The notes below the pieces were generated by a model, which saw only the letters and a program-made list of their open reading frames with translations, did no database searches and was not told the DNA's origin. Below are positions 6,264 to 6,916 of a DNA stretch of 6,916 bases, one piece after another (positions within the stretch are counted from its first letter, which is position 1; each line of letters opens with the position of its first letter). The stretch comes from Chloroflexota bacterium (GTDB lineage Bacteria; Chloroflexota; Dormibacteria; CF-121). The stretch spans positions 1-6,916 of the forward strand of contig VBGO01000025.1 in NCBI GenBank assembly GCA_005882525.1. Direction: 5' to 3'. Made by a program: the position numbers and the translations under genes.

Positions 6264-6916
6264 TTCTCAGATCGGATTCGCAGCGTCTTCTCGATGATCA
6301 CGATCTCTTCACCCGGCACAAAACCGAGCTCACGGTTGATCGCCAGCATGCCGGCGTTATCCGTGCGATTGTCCGTGTGCACGCCCCTGATGCCTTTATC
6401 CGTGGCATAGCGCGTCACCATCATCTTCAAGGCTCGCGCGATCCCGCGTCGCCGGAAGTCGCGCAGCACGCCGGTTTCGCCTACCTCTGCGTTCCCGTCC
6501 GGCCTCCGTGTGAGATACGACAGTCCCACGATCCGCTCACCCTCGCGAGCGACGTAGAAGCCGTCAAGGAGTACGGAGGGCCGCTCGAAGATGCTCCTGA
6601 TGAATGTCTCACGCGTCGGATCCTGCCAGTCCACGTGCGGCTCGTGCGGCATGTCACGCCAGATCTGCATCGTCGATTGGTAGAGCTCGTCGCGAGCGCG
6701 GGCTGAGTCGATGGCCGGCAAGATCACGAATTCGACCCCCTCGTGTTCGAGCCGGCGCTGTAACCCCGCAAGCCCGCTCAGGTCAACCGTCGAAGGGGTC
6801 TGGACCGAGGTCCGGTATCGTTCCAGCTCGACATAGCCCCGCTGCCGAACGAACGGCAGGGCCGCCGGCAGATTGATCTCTCGCACCTCGGCCTCCACCC
6901 ACTTGTTGCCGGTGGT
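6260..6916 (-). CDS. GNAT acetyltransferase, probably two-domain; N-terminus outside window
   Basis: An acyl-CoA-dependent N-acetyltransferase of the GNAT superfamily; 218 residues are visible and the frame is still open at the right edge. Seen: the C-terminal domain carries GFYVAREGERIVGLSYL, then the acetyl-CoA pyrophosphate loop in VLRDFRRRGIARALK (R-R-R-G-I-A) and motif B DNAGMLAINRELGF. The edge-proximal residues INLPAALPFVRQRGYVELERY look like the closing strands of a preceding GNAT domain, followed by a linker and the second domain. This is the tandem arrangement seen in mycothiol synthase-like and many Chloroflexota and Actinomycetota GNATs. A GTG at 6898 could be read as a start, but it would leave a half domain, so I treat the gene as truncated by the window. 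It precedes the ABC ATPase by 35 bases on the same strand and may share its transcript. The acceptor substrate is unknown. Confidence 0.82.
   Translation of the reverse strand, partial: TTGNKWVEAEVREINLPAALPFVRQRGYVELERYRTSVQTPSTVDLSGLAGLQRRLEHEGVEFVILPAIDSARARDELYQSTMQIWRDMPHEPHVDWQDPTRETFIRSIFERPSVLLDGFYVAREGERIVGLSYLTRRPDGNAEVGETGVLRDFRRRGIARALKMMVTRYATDKGIRGVHTDNRTDNAGMLAINRELGFVPGEEIVIIEKTLRIRSEN

Noticed and set aside
1..6916. RNA genes, CRISPR arrays, insertion sequences, phage or defence genes
   Set aside because: Nearly every base is covered by ordinary protein genes; I saw no regularly spaced repeats, terminal inverted repeats, tRNA-like sequence or transposase motifs.

Overview
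The window is GC-rich bacterial chromosomal DNA, coding almost end to end: seven protein genes, two of them cut by the window edges, with no intergenic gap over about 35 bases. I see no RNA gene, insertion sequence, CRISPR array or long repeat. The gene content (an AidB-type acyl-CoA dehydrogenase, a form II CoxL-like molybdoenzyme subunit, two F420/FMN split-barrel proteins, a probable two-domain GNAT) and candidate leaderless promoters suggest a high-GC Chloroflexota or Actinomycetota lineage. That placement is inference from family distribution, and no marker gene is present to settle it.

Left part (1-3556): two divergent genes. The minus-strand gene is the N-terminal three quarters of an AidB-like acyl-CoA dehydrogenase and runs off the left edge. 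The plus-strand gene is a complete 768-residue molybdenum hydroxylase large subunit with the YRGAGR active-site loop. Only 25 bases separate the two preferred start codons, and this gap holds back-to-back candidate -10 boxes that share two bases. No FAD or iron-sulfur subunit gene accompanies the large subunit here.

Right part (3530-6916): five genes on the minus strand, read from right to left. They are a GNAT acetyltransferase (N-terminus outside the window), an ABC ATPase, an ABC-2 permease and two tandem PPOX-fold flavin/F420-binding proteins. The last four are packed with a 1-base gap, a 1-base TAATG overlap and a 17-base overlap, so they are very probably one transcription unit. A candidate promoter lies between the GNAT stop and the ATPase start. 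The ATPase and permease form a DrrA/DrrB-like exporter, and the coupled redox proteins suggest, by inference only, a module that modifies and exports a small molecule. The last gene converges on and overlaps the end of the molybdoenzyme gene by 27 bases.

I found no clear sign of an entirely new system. The points most worth following are the shared divergent leaderless promoter, the orphan molybdoenzyme large subunit, and the tandem PPOX pair translationally coupled to an exporter.
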